From positions 8,477,501 to 8,541,500 of the forward strand of contig LR746268.1 of assembly GCA_902729315.2 (NCBI GenBank): a stretch of 64,000 bases of DNA, written 5' to 3'. This DNA is from Spirodela intermedia. Lineage: Eukaryota > Streptophyta > Magnoliopsida > Alismatales > Araceae. A program made the translations under genes and the position numbers. Below the pieces are notes generated by a model. The model was not told where the DNA came from. It did not search any database and saw nothing but the letters and a program-made list of their open reading frames with translations. Positions 37,019 through 49,166 of this stretch are shown in pieces; positions within the stretch are counted from its first letter, which is position 1, and the number at the start of each line of letters is the position of its first letter.

Positions 37019-40000
37019 ATGGAAGCTGGGGAATGTTCCGCGATTGGGGGAGAGGGCGACGGCATCTGGGCAAAGCTCGGTATCCTCCCCCTCCCTAACT
37101 CCCAGTTAATCTCCGGAACGCAATATTCACAGCTTTCTCGATTTTATTTTTGTTCGGTGATTATTGGTCGAATTCAGAGGCGGATTGTTCTTCTGGCCTG
37201 CCTCCCGATGAAGGGAGCAGAGCTAAAAATGGCCAACGTGTGGAGCGTACTGGAAACGCCATCGATGTTCTCTAAGTTCGAGATAGAAACCCGAAAGAAA
37301 ACTCTTCACTTCGGTTGACTATTTTGTTTTTTTTGGTCATTTGCAGTACCTACCGACGCTCAATGTTCGGGCATTGACATAACTTCAGGAGATATGGTAA
37401 TACACTCAGAGGTGACTTGCTTTTCAAGCAAGAAGCAAAGCTGGTGCCTGATAGAAAAGGTTCCACACTCGGGCAAGGCGACAATAAAAAACATCAGGTT
37501 TGTTTCCTGATTGGTCGAATTTTCTTCTCATCTGAATTTTTTTCGTCGTTATGCTTCCTAATGCTGTTTCCTCATCGAAGATCATCGAGCAAGACTTCGA
37601 AAGAAAAACTTTTGCTGTGTTCTTGGAAAAACATACTGCTTTCCAAATTTGGAACCCGAATTTTTTTTATAACACGAGAAGAATGAAAGCTTTAGTTCTT
37701 GATTGATGTCAAAATGTGGCTTCAAATCAAAATGTCAAGAATTTTTTAGCATTGCTTGCATATACTCCATCCTGTTTGCGGGGATGCATTTTATTCAGAG
37801 AAGGGATAAGGGTGTTGAGAGCTTTAGAGTGACAGCTGATTCACCAAGAGATCAGATTGGGATAGTAAAATTTTAGACCTCAATGCCTTTCGATCAGCCT
37901 AATGGGTCTTTGGGCTCATTTTTTTGTTGGGAAAGAGATCAGATTTGTTTCTTTCTGTTTAGGTTTCTTGTTGTCTGTCTAATCTATTTCTCTAAATAAT
38001 TTAAACTTCTAGAGAGTGTTCTTGTCTTAAAAAAATTGATTTTTATTATCTTAGAAAATAAGCTAACCGCCAAAATCTATCGACTTAGATTTATAATGAA
38101 TTTTATTGTACTATTTTGCAGAGCTATCTTGTGTCGTTTGATCAAACATTCTCAGTTGTCCTAAATTTGAAATGCTGCAAAGAAAAGTAATAAAATGCAT
38201 TGAAGATGAAATATTTAATACTGAATTGATCTGTTGGTGCTTTATATTCGATTGTGTCCTGCACACTTAAATATATTCTACGTTCAGCCATTGAAATATA
38301 TTATTCAGACGGGTTCTTACGCTTCTTTTGGCATGTCATTATAGTCAAGGTCCTATAATTGTTGATGAAGCGATCGTTGGAACAGAAGAGACTGTGAATA
38401 TTAAGTATGGCAGTGAAATAGTGTCCGGGCCTCATAGAGAAGGTCAGAGATTTATTTCCGCACTTTTATTTATTATGTTGCATATTTCTGGAGGAAATAA
38501 TTTCATCTTGAGACAAAAAGTCCTTTTTTTATATTTATTTTGCAATTACGCATGTATATTCATTGTGGATTAATCTTTTCATGAAAATTTATTATTAGTA
38601 GGAGAAGTTTTATTATTATTGATGTCCGAAAGTAAATACCAGAAAGATAGTGACGCATCAATATTAGACGCATCAAGTATTTGTATTTATGCCCCCTTAC
38701 TTCAGCGGCTGATATGCTCCTTTTTTCAGAGGCACTTGTGCATCTAATGGAGCTTGTGGCCAGTTTACTAAAATGGCCTCTTTGAATTTGTCAGTTCTGT
38801 ATTCGTGATTGCAAGTATCTATCCATCAATGTGATAGGAAAAAAAATCTTTTTTTTTTCCTTGAAAAACTTTATCTGTAAAGGAATCCTCGTAACTCGTA
38901 GTTTTTCATAATATCCACTTGTTTGTTGTGTTTTTTTGAATCATCGATTTTATAACCTTTTCAGGGCACTTGGTTTTCCATTTCAAAGAAACTTCATTTC
39001 AGAAGCAGGACACGAAAGCATTAATGGTTCATTTCATTTCTAAATGTCTTATTCATTACCACAAATTTTTCATTTACTGGGGTTGGAGGACCTGATCAAC
39101 ATTTTTTTCCAGATACCTTTAGATGTTGAGCATGCAAAATGCAGCATATGCTTAAACATCTGGCATGATGTTGTGACTGTTTCTCCTTGTCTTCATAACT
39201 TCTGGTACTTGGTTATTGAATTTTTTTTATAGAAATGCGTATATCCCTTTTTACATACCATCTCGTATTCCTAACATGCTCACAAACTGTCACCCTGAAT
39301 TATGTGTCTCCGATCCTTTTTCATCTTTATAGCAATGGCTGCTTCTCAGAGTGGTTGAGAAGGTCCGAGAAAAAGTGCAGAGATGTTGTCTGCCCACAAT
39401 GTCGGGCTACATTACAATCTGTTGGTAGAAACTATTTTCTCCGAAATATTGAAGAGGTACTGTACTATTTTGTTTTTGTTGTGTTCTTATCTTTTTTATA
39501 GATTAGTAATGAATTTAATCCTTGAGAATGAAAAATTCAATGGATGGTCATAGTATAATTTTTCGTTATGCTTATTTTCAAACTTTCATCTTACTCTTAT
39601 AATGAATAACAGTTTGAAGTTGTATCATTCATATGTAAGAATTTATTTATGATTTATACTGCTTCCTTCTGATCTTGAAGAAATCGAAGAAATTAATCTG
39701 ATGAAACGTGCAAAATTTGAATGCTGAAAAATAATTGCAAAAACTAGGCCTCCACTATTGTGGCCCCTCCGTTCCTTTCTTGGGTCCTTTTGAGCCATAT
39801 TTGGCCCAAAATTTAAGACTATAAGTGAAAATTTTCCAACTGTCCCAACCCATTAGAAATTTGGTGGAATGCTGGGAATTGAATCCAATCCATGTGTCTC
39901 AAAAAAATGTGTAACTTTCGCCTACATGAACGATAATTTGTTGAAAAACTAGTTGGACTGTTTCTTGCAATAATTCAAGTGAACTCTTAATCTAGGGCGA

Positions 40001-43000
40001 TTGCTTACATTCTAAAACAGCAGCAAATGAATTATACTTCTGAACGTTGTATTTTACATAAAAAGGTGGTTCTAGGAAAGAATCTTTCATGATATTTGCG
40101 GATTACATGGATCCAGTGAAACTGTGGTATCCTCGAGGCCTAAGTCTGGAAGTCTGTAATGGTAATTGTTTTCTAAAATTAATCAGGATTAGAGTTCTGG
40201 AAAGACCTTTTTATTTCATTAATATGCATTCTTATGCTCTGTTATTAGTGTGTTTTGTTGGGTAATTTAAAGTTGTCGTACTCATGAAATTGCATGCATC
40301 TGTGGTACATATTTTATATAGTTTTTTTTAATCTAGTTACATCATGCGTTTGCATATTTTAAGGTTCTGATTTCTGTTCAAGCTCTGAAGTTGAAGTCTT
40401 GCATTTTTTGACCTTTGATTAATACTTTTATGAAACATTCTTTATATCGATCACGAGCTCTGTTTACATGATTAGTCTTTTATGTGCAGGCTATCTTGCA
40501 GACATTTCCATTATTAAGGACATCCAATGATGAGCTTGCGTTGCTAGATAATCGTGCATCAGTACGATCAAATCTTGTGAGTGTTTCTATGGAGATTTTA
40601 TTGAAAGCGTCTTTACCTAGAATTTTTATCCTTGCCTGTATTACTTTAGTTATAAAATGACATTATGATGGATAATAGATGTAAATCGTGGCTAGTTTTA
40701 CATTTTCTAGTGGTTGATGTGTTCAGTTCTTTTGCTCTGATTCTTAGAACGTGGAAAATAATATTTTTTAATGATATCTTGATATTGATGCCACCTTTCA
40801 CATAAAGATCAGTGTCATTGGGGTAGATGACCCAAACTGGGCTATAATATTCCCTAGCACACTCATGGTGGGCTTACTATACAGTGTATAGACTACCTAT
40901 TACAACACTGAAATTGGCTTGGGGCTTGATAAAATGGCTAGCGAGTTGAATCCTTGAAGGAATATATTGTACTCAAGAAATTGATTTTGATGATAGTCAA
41001 TCACAATTTTTATAGTAAGCTGTGTTGCATTTTTCTGTGCGTTTCAAACCAAAAAGTCGTCTTTAAATTCTCAAAATGCTTAAAAAATGAAATCAATATG
41101 GCACTAGTTGACCCCCTGGCATGTTGTGTCTATAACCTCCTGTCTTATACTCAGAAATATAATCTCCTAAAATAAGCATATTTAATGTTTTATCATTTAG
41201 TGACGAGTTCATTTTCGCCTAAAATTGGGAAAAATTTGAAAACCGAGTTCAGGTTTCTCACTCTTAATATTTCGTGTTTGGATGCTTAATCAATGTTTTT
41301 CTCAATTTATTGTTAGAATTCTTTTCAGGATCTAAATAATTTTTGAAACTAAATCTTGCTACTCTATTCTAACCACGACAAGGTTCGTGGGTCTTTTGGG
41401 AATACATTGATCTTTTTCTCCTGTTCATTAGGGCTGCTAGTGTCCATTTATTTGTTGCATAAGAGAGTAATTTTTTTCCATACATTTATTGATGATGAGT
41501 GCATGGCCGAAAGGCGTTGGAAAATTATGGTGCATTATTGTTTTCGGACTCGTTAATTTACTTTTCTCATTTGTAATTTTCGTTCCTTGTACGGGTTTCA
41601 TATTTATTAGTCAATTTATCCAACCTTGATGTCTTGAATGATTTCCAATATCATTTTTGTTGAATCCTATCCGTCTTATGTTAGGTACTAGGGGCTCAGA
41701 AACCCTCGTCAAGAAATAGGTCATCTGGATTTTCAAGTGAGGAAAGCTTTGCCAGCGGTCTTGCATGTCCTCAGTGTGGTAACATGGATCTCTGAATCAT
41801 TTGTGGTTATGAATTAAGATGGTAGTTTTAATGGGTATAGGCAACTTTTATTTTTTTATCTGATGAATTTAGTATTTCTAAGGGGTCATGCATATTTAGT
41901 TTTTTAGTTTTGCCATCGCTTTGTTTCTAATCACTTGGGTGTTTGCCTCGCCCACCTATGAGCCTTTGAATGTATATTGTGTAATATCACTCAATTTTCA
42001 AACGAGATGCGTAATATTTTTTTTAACTTATAGGTTCCATTACTCAACTCAGGTATATAAGGTTAAGGGCCTGCAATGGTGGTATTTTTTTCTCTTGTAA
42101 TTGACAATCCTTATTACTTGTAACTGAACACTTCCTTTTTACTTTGAGTGGAAAATATCTGTGAGTCGGGGTGGCTCTTTGGGCATGAGCTTGAACTAGA
42201 ATGCATCTGGTCGAAGAAACAGATGAGACTTAAAAAAAACATCGGGAAAAAAAATTCGGCTAGTTTCCACCAAAAATGTTCAATGAAGCGGTCGGCGATG
42301 TAGATTTTCAATTTTTCATTTATAGCTGATAGTTGGCGACGTGGATGCTGTGTTTTGAAGCAGACGACAGAGTTGTAACTTTATCTGATACATTTTCTGG
42401 TTCTCATTTTTTACTAGGTGATCTTTCAGGAAATCTGATTGGTGGTTTCAAATGTAACCGGGCAACTGCTCATCTACAATGTCAAGCATGTAGTGGCATG
42501 ATGCCTTCACGGCCTGATGTTGGTATCCCTCAACAGTGTATACACGAAAACCAATCTCTCTTTTATTTTTTAAAAATTGAGGTTTTCTTTTCCTTCATCG
42601 ACGTGGTTTCATGATTGCACTCATATGCGATATTGTTCCTAACTGTATAAAATCCCTCCTCCCTGGGTTTTCCTCAAGTACGTAGTTGATATTCCTACGA
42701 ACATTGCATAAACGCACAATTTGTGAATGCTTCTCCTCCAAGCTCATTGTTCTTTTCCTTTTTATTTCATCAGAATAAGGTCAAAGTGTTCATCAGTGAT
42801 GTCAAGAAGCATAGAGATTTCCACACTTGTGGTTTTTGACAAAGCAGTTATAACATTACCCTTGACTAAAAACAATATTCTCTTCCCCTTTGGTGATCCT
42901 CTCTGATCTCGTCGACACAAGATAACCATCATCTTTTTTACCCGGATTTATAAATTTTAAAAAAGTGAAAAGATTTTCATAGAATGGAACAACCCCGCTC

Positions 43001-45722
43001 AGATTAACTGATATTTGGCCTATTTAAACCTGATTGATCTGTTTGATTGGATGGCTTTAGCCTTCAAAGAGGCAAGCAAGGATGATAAACTTGATAAGGA
43101 AAGTAGGGAAGAAGAGAAAATGGAAACCCTCAGCTGGAAGAGGAAGAGAAGGGAAAATGATAGAGAAAAACAGCCCACCCCAATGACCTTTGGGGTCTTT
43201 GTTATGTCCCAATAAGATACCCATGTGTAGTATAGTACGTGATCATAGCTTTAGAGGTCAAAGTGGAAATACAATGTTGTCTGGTGTGATTCATTGTGTC
43301 TAGGATCCTGATACCTTAGCCTCTGACACACCATACAATGCTCAGAACATTTGACCTGTGCTTCAACTTTAAACTTGAATTCACGCTTGCCTGGGTATAG
43401 CATATGATTTTTATATTCACATCGAGCGTTTGGCAGTCGAAAAGTAGCATTTGTTGCATCTAGATTCAATCTTCTCCCTCTAATTGTATTAAGATTTTGT
43501 TGCAGGTTTAGGATGTGATAGAGCATTTTGTGGGGCTTACTGGCGAGCCCAAGGATTGGACCCTGGAGGCGAATATACAATTTGCAGCCCAGAAACCTTT
43601 CAACCTGTATATCATCCATGCTTCATGCCGTAGTTGCTTTGTGCTGAATTTTCACTTATTTCTAACGGTTCTTTTCGAAAGGTTGACCAGGGACTGCGTT
43701 TATAAATGAATTTATGAAAATTTCCTACAAGTTTACTTCTGTCGCTATTTTTTTACGACTCTACATTGATATTAGCATCCTGATATTTTATTGCTTATTT
43801 TCCTCATTAGTTTATGTTTATATAGGCTCTTTGATGGAGCAAAGCGAACTATAATGGCGTCATTTTGCATGTCTTGAGGCGCTAATCTAATAGATTTTGA
43901 ATGTTTTTTTCGATATTTTTGGTAATAGAATATTCATATTATGTTTCCCATTTGCTGCCCCTACCGTGTTCTAAAACTATTTTTAAACGATTCTATTTGC
44001 CCTTGTTTCAGGCTAGATTTGACCTGGAAAATATATTTTCTCCATTATATATTGTTGACTAAAACTAAGAAAACGGTCCAAATGGTTTTATGAGAGCGTT
44101 CCATGAAAATTATCTGATTTTATGTCTCGAGAAAAATCATGCAAGTAAGAACCATGGAAGTGTCAGGTGACCTGGCAGCCTAGTCAGCATCCAGCAGAAA
44201 TATAGATCAAACGTTGACCTCTCTTCTTGCCCAGTCTTGCATGTAGCCGAGAAGGCCTTTGACCTGGCCCATGGCACACAGTCTTGGGGCTCATGTTGGG
44301 AGGAGTGTGCTACCACCATTCTCTCAAACTTCCTCACTTCAAATTATCTTTCATGTATCAAGTATAATTAGATTAATCTCGAGCTCTGATGATTTTAAAA
44401 CTGGGAACCCACCCAAGTGATCTTCTTCTTCTACCAATCAGCAACTAAGCTTGACCTCTGGCTACAATAATCCTGTAGTAATTCTGTACTCTTGTGGGCT
44501 CATGAATTGAGCATTAGAACCACATACGGTTGACTTTTGGTTTATCCTGCAGGCTTCACGTTGGACTATCTCAAGAGTTCCAGATACAACCCATGAATAT
44601 AACCGCTATGAACAAGATGTATAAGATCCCCCCCCCCCTTCCTTTTTTGTCTATCTTTCCATTCCCCCGTCCATATTTTATCACTGATGCATGAGAAATT
44701 GCTGCTTTAGATCACAGAGTGGTGCATTCGGCAGATGGGCAAGACAGTCCAAGCGACAGTATTGGAATGGATTACGAAGCTTGACAACAGGGAAATCGGT
44801 ATCTTAGTTTCTTCTCTCTATATCAGATGCATGATCTTCATATTGGCCATTTATGACCTTGGAGAGATTATCAATTCATAAAATGACGTTGGCGAATTCA
44901 AGAATCTTGATGAAGAAATAATTATTAATATTCATAAGTTAGGCCGCATTATGTCTACATTTTTGCAGACCGTGCAAGGCTGCAGTTGAAACATGCAGAG
45001 GCCGTGACGTCTAGAACCCACCTGTGCAGGTAACCATCCATGCAAAGTATCTTAATTTATATGCGAATTATATCTTATTATCATATGATTAATAGGTCAA
45101 TCTATTCCTCGCAGGGTTTTGTGGAGATATTCTATTTTATTCTAATTTGTATTGCTCTTTGACTAATGCAGTGATTGTTTCTGCAAGCTGGTCAACTTTC
45201 TCTTGTACTGGTTCCGACTATCGATGCCCAGACATGTGAGTATTCCCTGGTCTAGTTTTAGGGTTGTTTGACTTTTTACCTCTCCGTAAACTCGAATTAT
45301 TACTAAGACCATATTACCCCTTGGAAATTTTCCAACGCCTACTAAGTCATCTAGTTAGTCTCCATAAGAATTAAGGCCCGAGGTAGCCCCACGTGGTTTC
45401 TCTAGAGAGAGAGAGAGAGATTGAAGGGTGATATGATGTCTTTCAAGAACTAGATTAAACCATGATCAATGCAGAGATTAGAAGGAAGGCGACTAAATAA
45501 TAATAGTAGGGTAGCTTTCAGGAGCATGTAGATCAAAGGTGGAAGAAAGAGAGAGACTTTCCGATTATTCAAGCAGTTTTTCAGAGGCCATAACCAGACA
45601 AGACGTCATTCCCCTCGTCGACAATTCCTAGACTTTTTCTTTTCTTGCTGAGAAAATTACCCATCCACATTTCGTGATCATCGGAAGTTTATGAATATTT
45701 ATTCATCATTGTTGAAGCTTTA

Positions 45723-45754
<32 letters not shown>

Positions 45755-45964
45755 CTTGTTGATAGAATTGAATTCATGCCTATAACTCTCATGCTGGTTC
45801 CATTTTGGGGCAATTAACCGGAGACTTGGCGTCTGCTTCAGCTTCTTCCGCCGGATGCGTCCAACAGGGAGGACTGCTGGTACGGCTACGCCTGCCGCAC
45901 CCAGCACCGCAACGCCGACCACGCCAAGAAACGGAATCACGTATGCCGTCCCACCAGAGGATAG
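37019..45964 (+). CDS. CHFR: CHFR-like E3 ubiquitin ligase: FHA-like, RING, Cys-rich region, PBZ finger
   Basis: Fifteen exons, all GT-AG and in phase: 37019-37079, 37347-37497, 38345-38442, 38965-39026, 39113-39204, 39333-39456, 40490-40576, 41685-41778, 42430-42537, 43506-43606, 44553-44618, 44711-44798, 44969-45029, 45172-45235, 45842-45964, giving 459 residues. Residues about 20-125 have FHA-like layout. The C3HC4 RING starts at Cys134 (CSICLNIWHDVVTVSPCLHN, ending CPQC). A Cys-rich region follows (CPQCG..., CQACSGMMPSRPDVG, CDRAFCGAYW), as in vertebrate CHFR. The C-terminus is a PBZ-type finger (DCWYGYACRTQ...HAKKRNHVC; Cys431, Cys437, His446, His452), a poly(ADP-ribose)-binding module in CHFR and APLF. 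The start is fixed by the TATA box at 36959. Expected role: nuclear ubiquitin ligase in a mitotic or DNA-damage checkpoint, inferred from animal CHFR. Confidence 0.92.
45408..45420 (+). repeat. Short (GA)n tract
   Basis: In the last intron of the CHFR-like gene. Confidence 0.8.
45724..45750 (+). repeat. (TC)n microsatellite in last intron of CHFR-like gene
   Basis: About 13 TC units, 92 bases upstream of the last-exon acceptor at 45840-45841, where it could extend the pyrimidine tract. Confidence 0.9.
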
Positions 45965-45967
45965 CCT

Positions 45968-46015
45968 TCTCTCTCTCTCTCTCTCTCTCTACTTTGCATG
46001 AGAGAGAGAGAGGGA
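45968..46015 (+). repeat. CT tract facing GA tract just past the CHFR-like stop
   Basis: (CT)n at 45970-45991, a short spacer, then (GA)n at 46003-46014. The arms are complementary, so the 3'UTR could fold into a hairpin beginning a few bases after the TAG at 45962-45964. Confidence 0.8.
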
Positions 46016-47017
46016 GATGACAGTCTATCATGTAATGGAGCTTCAATGGGTATTTATGAACTGTTCTTCAGAATCGGAATCAGAGTTGGAGGTGTTCTCG
46101 AGCTGTTCTTCAGGTTTAGAATCCAGGGTTAAGGATTTACGCCATAAAATAATTAGAAAAGCTGGTAACTTTCCTCTGCCATCAGATTGCTGAAAGTCAA
46201 CCCCCGTTTCTCGATGCCCATTCCGGGCCCACCGAGGGCTCGGACTCCCTTGCAGACGCAAGCAAGGAAGCAGGCGCGTGATTTTATGGATGCTATATTT
46301 TTTCCCGATCTATGGTTATCACGTGTTATCTCATTCGATCGTTTTAAGAGCCGTTTGCGTACGGCTGAGGTCGGCTGATCTCCCAGCTGGGCGAGTTCCG
46401 ACGCCCCGCACGCTACGTTCCCAGCAGAACAAGCCACATTGGGATTATCAATGCTGACACAGTGGTCAGAGAGAGAGAGAGAGAGAGAGAGGTAGGTGGT
46501 AATCCCCTCCTCTCTCCTCTCTACTCTCTCTCTCTCCTTCTCTCTCAATCGCCATCTCCTCATCTCTGGACAGGAGAGAGGAAGGACAATGTGGGCGATT
46601 GAAACAAGGGATGTGGAATCAGTTCTCTTGTTCGTACATAGGATGAAGAATCACTTCCATACTGCAACCACCTCTACCCTCTCTCTCTCTCTCCCTCTCT
46701 TTCTCTCGGCTATCTTTCGAACCAGGGAAAGAATCAATGGCGGCACAGAACGAAAGTGTACAACAGTGACCCCCCTTCGGACCCACGAACAGGAGAACCC
46801 CCGAGTCGCGGCGAGGGCAAGAAGAAGCGAACAAGGAAGAGGAAACGCATATATCCGGAGGGGGTCCATCCCGCCGAACCGGAGATCATCAGCTTCTTCA
46901 CGGAGTTGACTGGGAGACCAACCCCCCCTCCTTCCCCTCTCCTTCGTCTCCGCTGTAGACGATCGTCCTCGTCGTCGTCTTCCTCCTCTCGCATTTCCAA
47001 TGCAGCCAGGGTTTCAG
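46016..47017. other. Spacer between CHFR-like and TCP genes (3' ends face each other)
   Basis: Contains (GA)n at 46468-46491 and a CT-rich stretch near 46677-46705. A Lys/Arg-rich plus frame at 46756-46920 is open but not recognised. Convergent 3'UTRs are expected here. Confidence 0.5.
46468..46491 (+). repeat. (GA)n microsatellite
   Basis: About 12 GA units in the convergent spacer. Confidence 0.9.
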
Positions 47018-48091
47018 TCACTGGGAGCTCCTCTGCTGCTCGTCGTCGCTCTCCGCCTCCTGCGGCGGCGGCGGCTGCTGCAACTGGTGCTGATCCAAGG
47101 CCTGGTTTTGCTCGCCCTTGTTGTACGCGCCGAGAGCCGCCAGCAAGCCCAGGTTCGTCTCTGACATGCCCATCCCATGATGCTGGCTCGCCGCCCCATG
47201 CTGCACGTTAACCCGGTGCATGAACTGGAGCGGCGGCGGCATCGCCGCCCCGTACTGCCCAGCGGCCGTCGGGGAAGTCCACAGCGAGGACGCTTCAGCT
47301 GGGCCGCCGCCGCCGGCTCCGGTAGCGTTGACGGGGAGCATCCAGAACGCTCCTCCGCCGTTTGCTGGCGCCGGCGCCGCCACGGCCCACATCGCCCCCG
47401 CAGGAACGACATTGGACGGCCTGATCAGCTGGTTGCCGGCGGCGGCGCCGCCGCCGCCAGTTCCTGAGCTGGGCGAGGAAACCGTAGCCGCCCTTGCGCT
47501 GTCTTGCTGCCGGTCGTCGTTGAACAAGTTTTCCCTGTAGCGCTTCCTCGAGTAGGCATCGCCGTCGTCGTAATTGGGGCGTTGCTGGCGGTGGTGGTTC
47601 GCGGCGCCGGCAGCGAGCGCGAGAGCGCTGTGGAAGGCGGGGGCCGGCACGGTAGATCCGCCGCTGCTGCGGACGGAGACATTGAGCGAGGAGAAGTTGG
47701 CTGGGATGGTTCCAGTCCCCGTGGTGGCGATGATGGCGGGCTCCGCCTGCTGGAGCAGCCACTCAATCGTTTCCCCGTCCGACTTGTGCCCAAGCTCGCG
47801 GGTCAGCTGGAAGACACGGGCCGCGCAAGGAGCCGGCATTCGGATGCGACGGCCGCGGCCGTCGACTTTGGTGTGCCTGTCCTTGGAGGAGCGCTTGGAG
47901 GAGAAGGCCGGAGCGGCGATGGCGTGGCCGGACTTGGCGGAGGAGATGGACAGGGATGGATCAACCTGGCTGGGCCCTTCTCCACAGTCGTCGCCAGCGT
48001 TCTCCGCATCGGCGCCGCCGCCGCGAGTCATCTCGTACTGCTGCCTCTGCGCGGCGTGGCTTCCCCGTCCACCGTGATCAGCAGGGTCCAT
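47018..48091 (-). CDS. Class I TCP transcription factor (TCP8/TCP14 group)
   Basis: Intronless, 357 residues, very GC-rich. The TCP basic helix-loop-helix domain spans about residues 66-131: [20 protein letters not shown], then [20 protein letters not shown] and [20 protein letters not shown]. The short basic region and GHKSDGETI mark class I (PCF type), which binds GTGGGNCC-like sites and controls cell growth and division. [15 protein letters not shown] after the domain and [26 protein letters not shown] in the C-terminal half point to the TCP8/14/15/22/23 branch. Cys89, in the redox-sensitive position of class I TCP domains, is present. The rest is low complexity (Gly, Ala, Pro, Gln). Upstream (48365-48395) is a CT tract in gene sense. 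The long plus-strand frames across this region are shadows of its GC-rich codons. Confidence 0.95.
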   Translation of the reverse strand: MDPADHGGRGSHAAQRQQYEMTRGGGADAENAGDDCGEGPSQVDPSLSISSAKSGHAIAAPAFSSKRSSKDRHTKVDGRGRRIRMPAPCAARVFQLTRELGHKSDGETIEWLLQQAEPAIIATTGTGTIPANFSSLNVSVRSSGGSTVPAPAFHSALALAAGAANHHRQQRPNYDDGDAYSRKRYRENLFNDDRQQDSARAATVSSPSSGTGGGGAAAGNQLIRPSNVVPAGAMWAVAAPAPANGGGAFWMLPVNATGAGGGGPAEASSLWTSPTAAGQYGAAMPPPLQFMHRVNVQHGAASQHHGMGMSETNLGLLAALGAYNKGEQNQALDQHQLQQPPPPQEAESDDEQQRSSQ

Positions 48092-48357
48092 GCCTGCCGT
48101 CTGTGGTGAATTCCTTTCCCCTCCTCACGAAGACGACGGTGTCCCCCCTCCCCCCCCCCTTTTCCCGTCCTTCCGACAAGAAGCGAGGGCACCCCCCGAT
48201 CTCCGTCGCCGATCTCTTAGGAGGGAAAATCAGATCTACACCGGGAAACAAGAGACGGAGAAGACGACCGGAAGCCGGCTAGGGTTCCTCCGTCCCTCTG
48301 AACACGTGCAGCGAGGCGCCTTTGTCCCCACACCCTGCGAGAAAAGAGTGGGGAATA

Positions 48358-48364
<7 letters not shown>

Positions 48365-48395
<31 letters not shown>
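48365..48395 (+). repeat. (GA)n microsatellite upstream of the TCP gene
   Basis: About 15 GA units, roughly 270 bases 5' of the TCP ATG, so a CT tract in the TCP promoter/leader. Confidence 0.9.
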
Positions 48396-48398
<3 letters not shown>

Positions 48399-48690
48399 GG
48401 TCGGGCACTGGGACCTTAGGGTTAGAGCCGTAACCCCTAAAAATCCTACGTCGCTGTCCTCTCTTCCCCTTCCCTCTACGCCCCGCTGTCTCTGTCTCCG
48501 TCTCTCTCCGGCACCTTCACAATTCTTTCTTTGCACTTTGAGCGGGGGATTTCTTTCCCTTCCTCTTTTCCCAATCTGCAGAAAGCGGGTCCGATAGGGT
48601 CCATCAAAAGCCGAGCTCCCCCCCCCGCCCCCCCTGTTCCCCGGCGCTCGTGGGGCCTCGGAAGGACAAAGCCTCGTCACAGACAGCTCT

Positions 48691-48735
48691 TGAGAGAGAG
48701 AGAGAGAGAGAGAGGGAGACAGACAGACAGACAGA
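48691..48735 (+). repeat. (GA)n followed by (ACAG)n
   Basis: GA units to 48714, then about four GACA units. The switch from a dinucleotide to a tetranucleotide motif suggests slippage around a point change. Confidence 0.85.
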
Positions 48736-48757
48736 TGGGGAGCAACCCACCGAGCCC

Positions 48758-48762
<5 letters not shown>

Positions 48763-48796
<34 letters not shown>
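48763..48796 (+). repeat. (CT)n microsatellite
   Basis: About 16 CT units followed by three TATC units. Confidence 0.9.
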
Positions 48797-48804
<8 letters not shown>

Positions 48805-48902
48805 CCTCTTTCCTTTCCCTCTACTCGGTCATCCTCCGTCTTCTACTGACTACCCACTTGCTGCTTTCCCTGTGTCCGCCAGCATCGCAGCCCCCAGGTA
48901 AC

Positions 48903-49166
48903 ATGGCAGCGGCAGGAGGGGCGTCAGAGGGAGCATCTAATGCAGACGCCAGCTCGTTCCCATACTCGAACAGGATGAGTGGGGCGAACCCTTTTCATGA
49001 TTATCTGAACGTAAATGGAAATAAAAGCTGCGAGAAGGATTCATTCATTCATTCGCAGGGTCGTCTGCCAGTCAACTTCATCCCGCTCCACTTCTCCGGC
49101 GTCCGTCGGATCCTCCATCAAAACTCGCATCTGTCCTTCAAACCAACATATCGTCTAATCTGGTGA
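48903..49166 (+). CDS. Possible small or first-exon reading frame, unrecognised
   Basis: ATG 48903 opens MAAAGGASEGASNADASSFP, reads on through YSNRMSGANPFHDYLN, then reaches a possible splice donor (AAC|GTAAAT at 49011) or, unspliced, a stop at 49166 (87 residues). Composition to the donor is protein-like and low in microsatellite character, and the ATG follows a CT-rich leader, as plant genes often do. I could not find convincing downstream exons and do not recognise a family. It may be chance. Confidence 0.15.
   Translation: MAAAGGASEGASNADASSFPYSNRMSGANPFHDYLNVNGNKSCEKDSFIHSQGRLPVNFIPLHFSGVRRILHQNSHLSFKPTYRLIW

Noticed and set aside
46756-47211. Plus frame with GKKKRTRKRKRIYPEGVHPA and EPEIISFFTELTGRP
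   Set aside because: The first part looks protein-like, but no family is recognised and the second half is antisense to TCP. Unsupported as a gene.
47504-48109. 201-codon plus-strand frame opposite the TCP gene
   Set aside because: Antisense shadow of GC-rich TCP codons; the minus frame contains the recognisable TCP domain.
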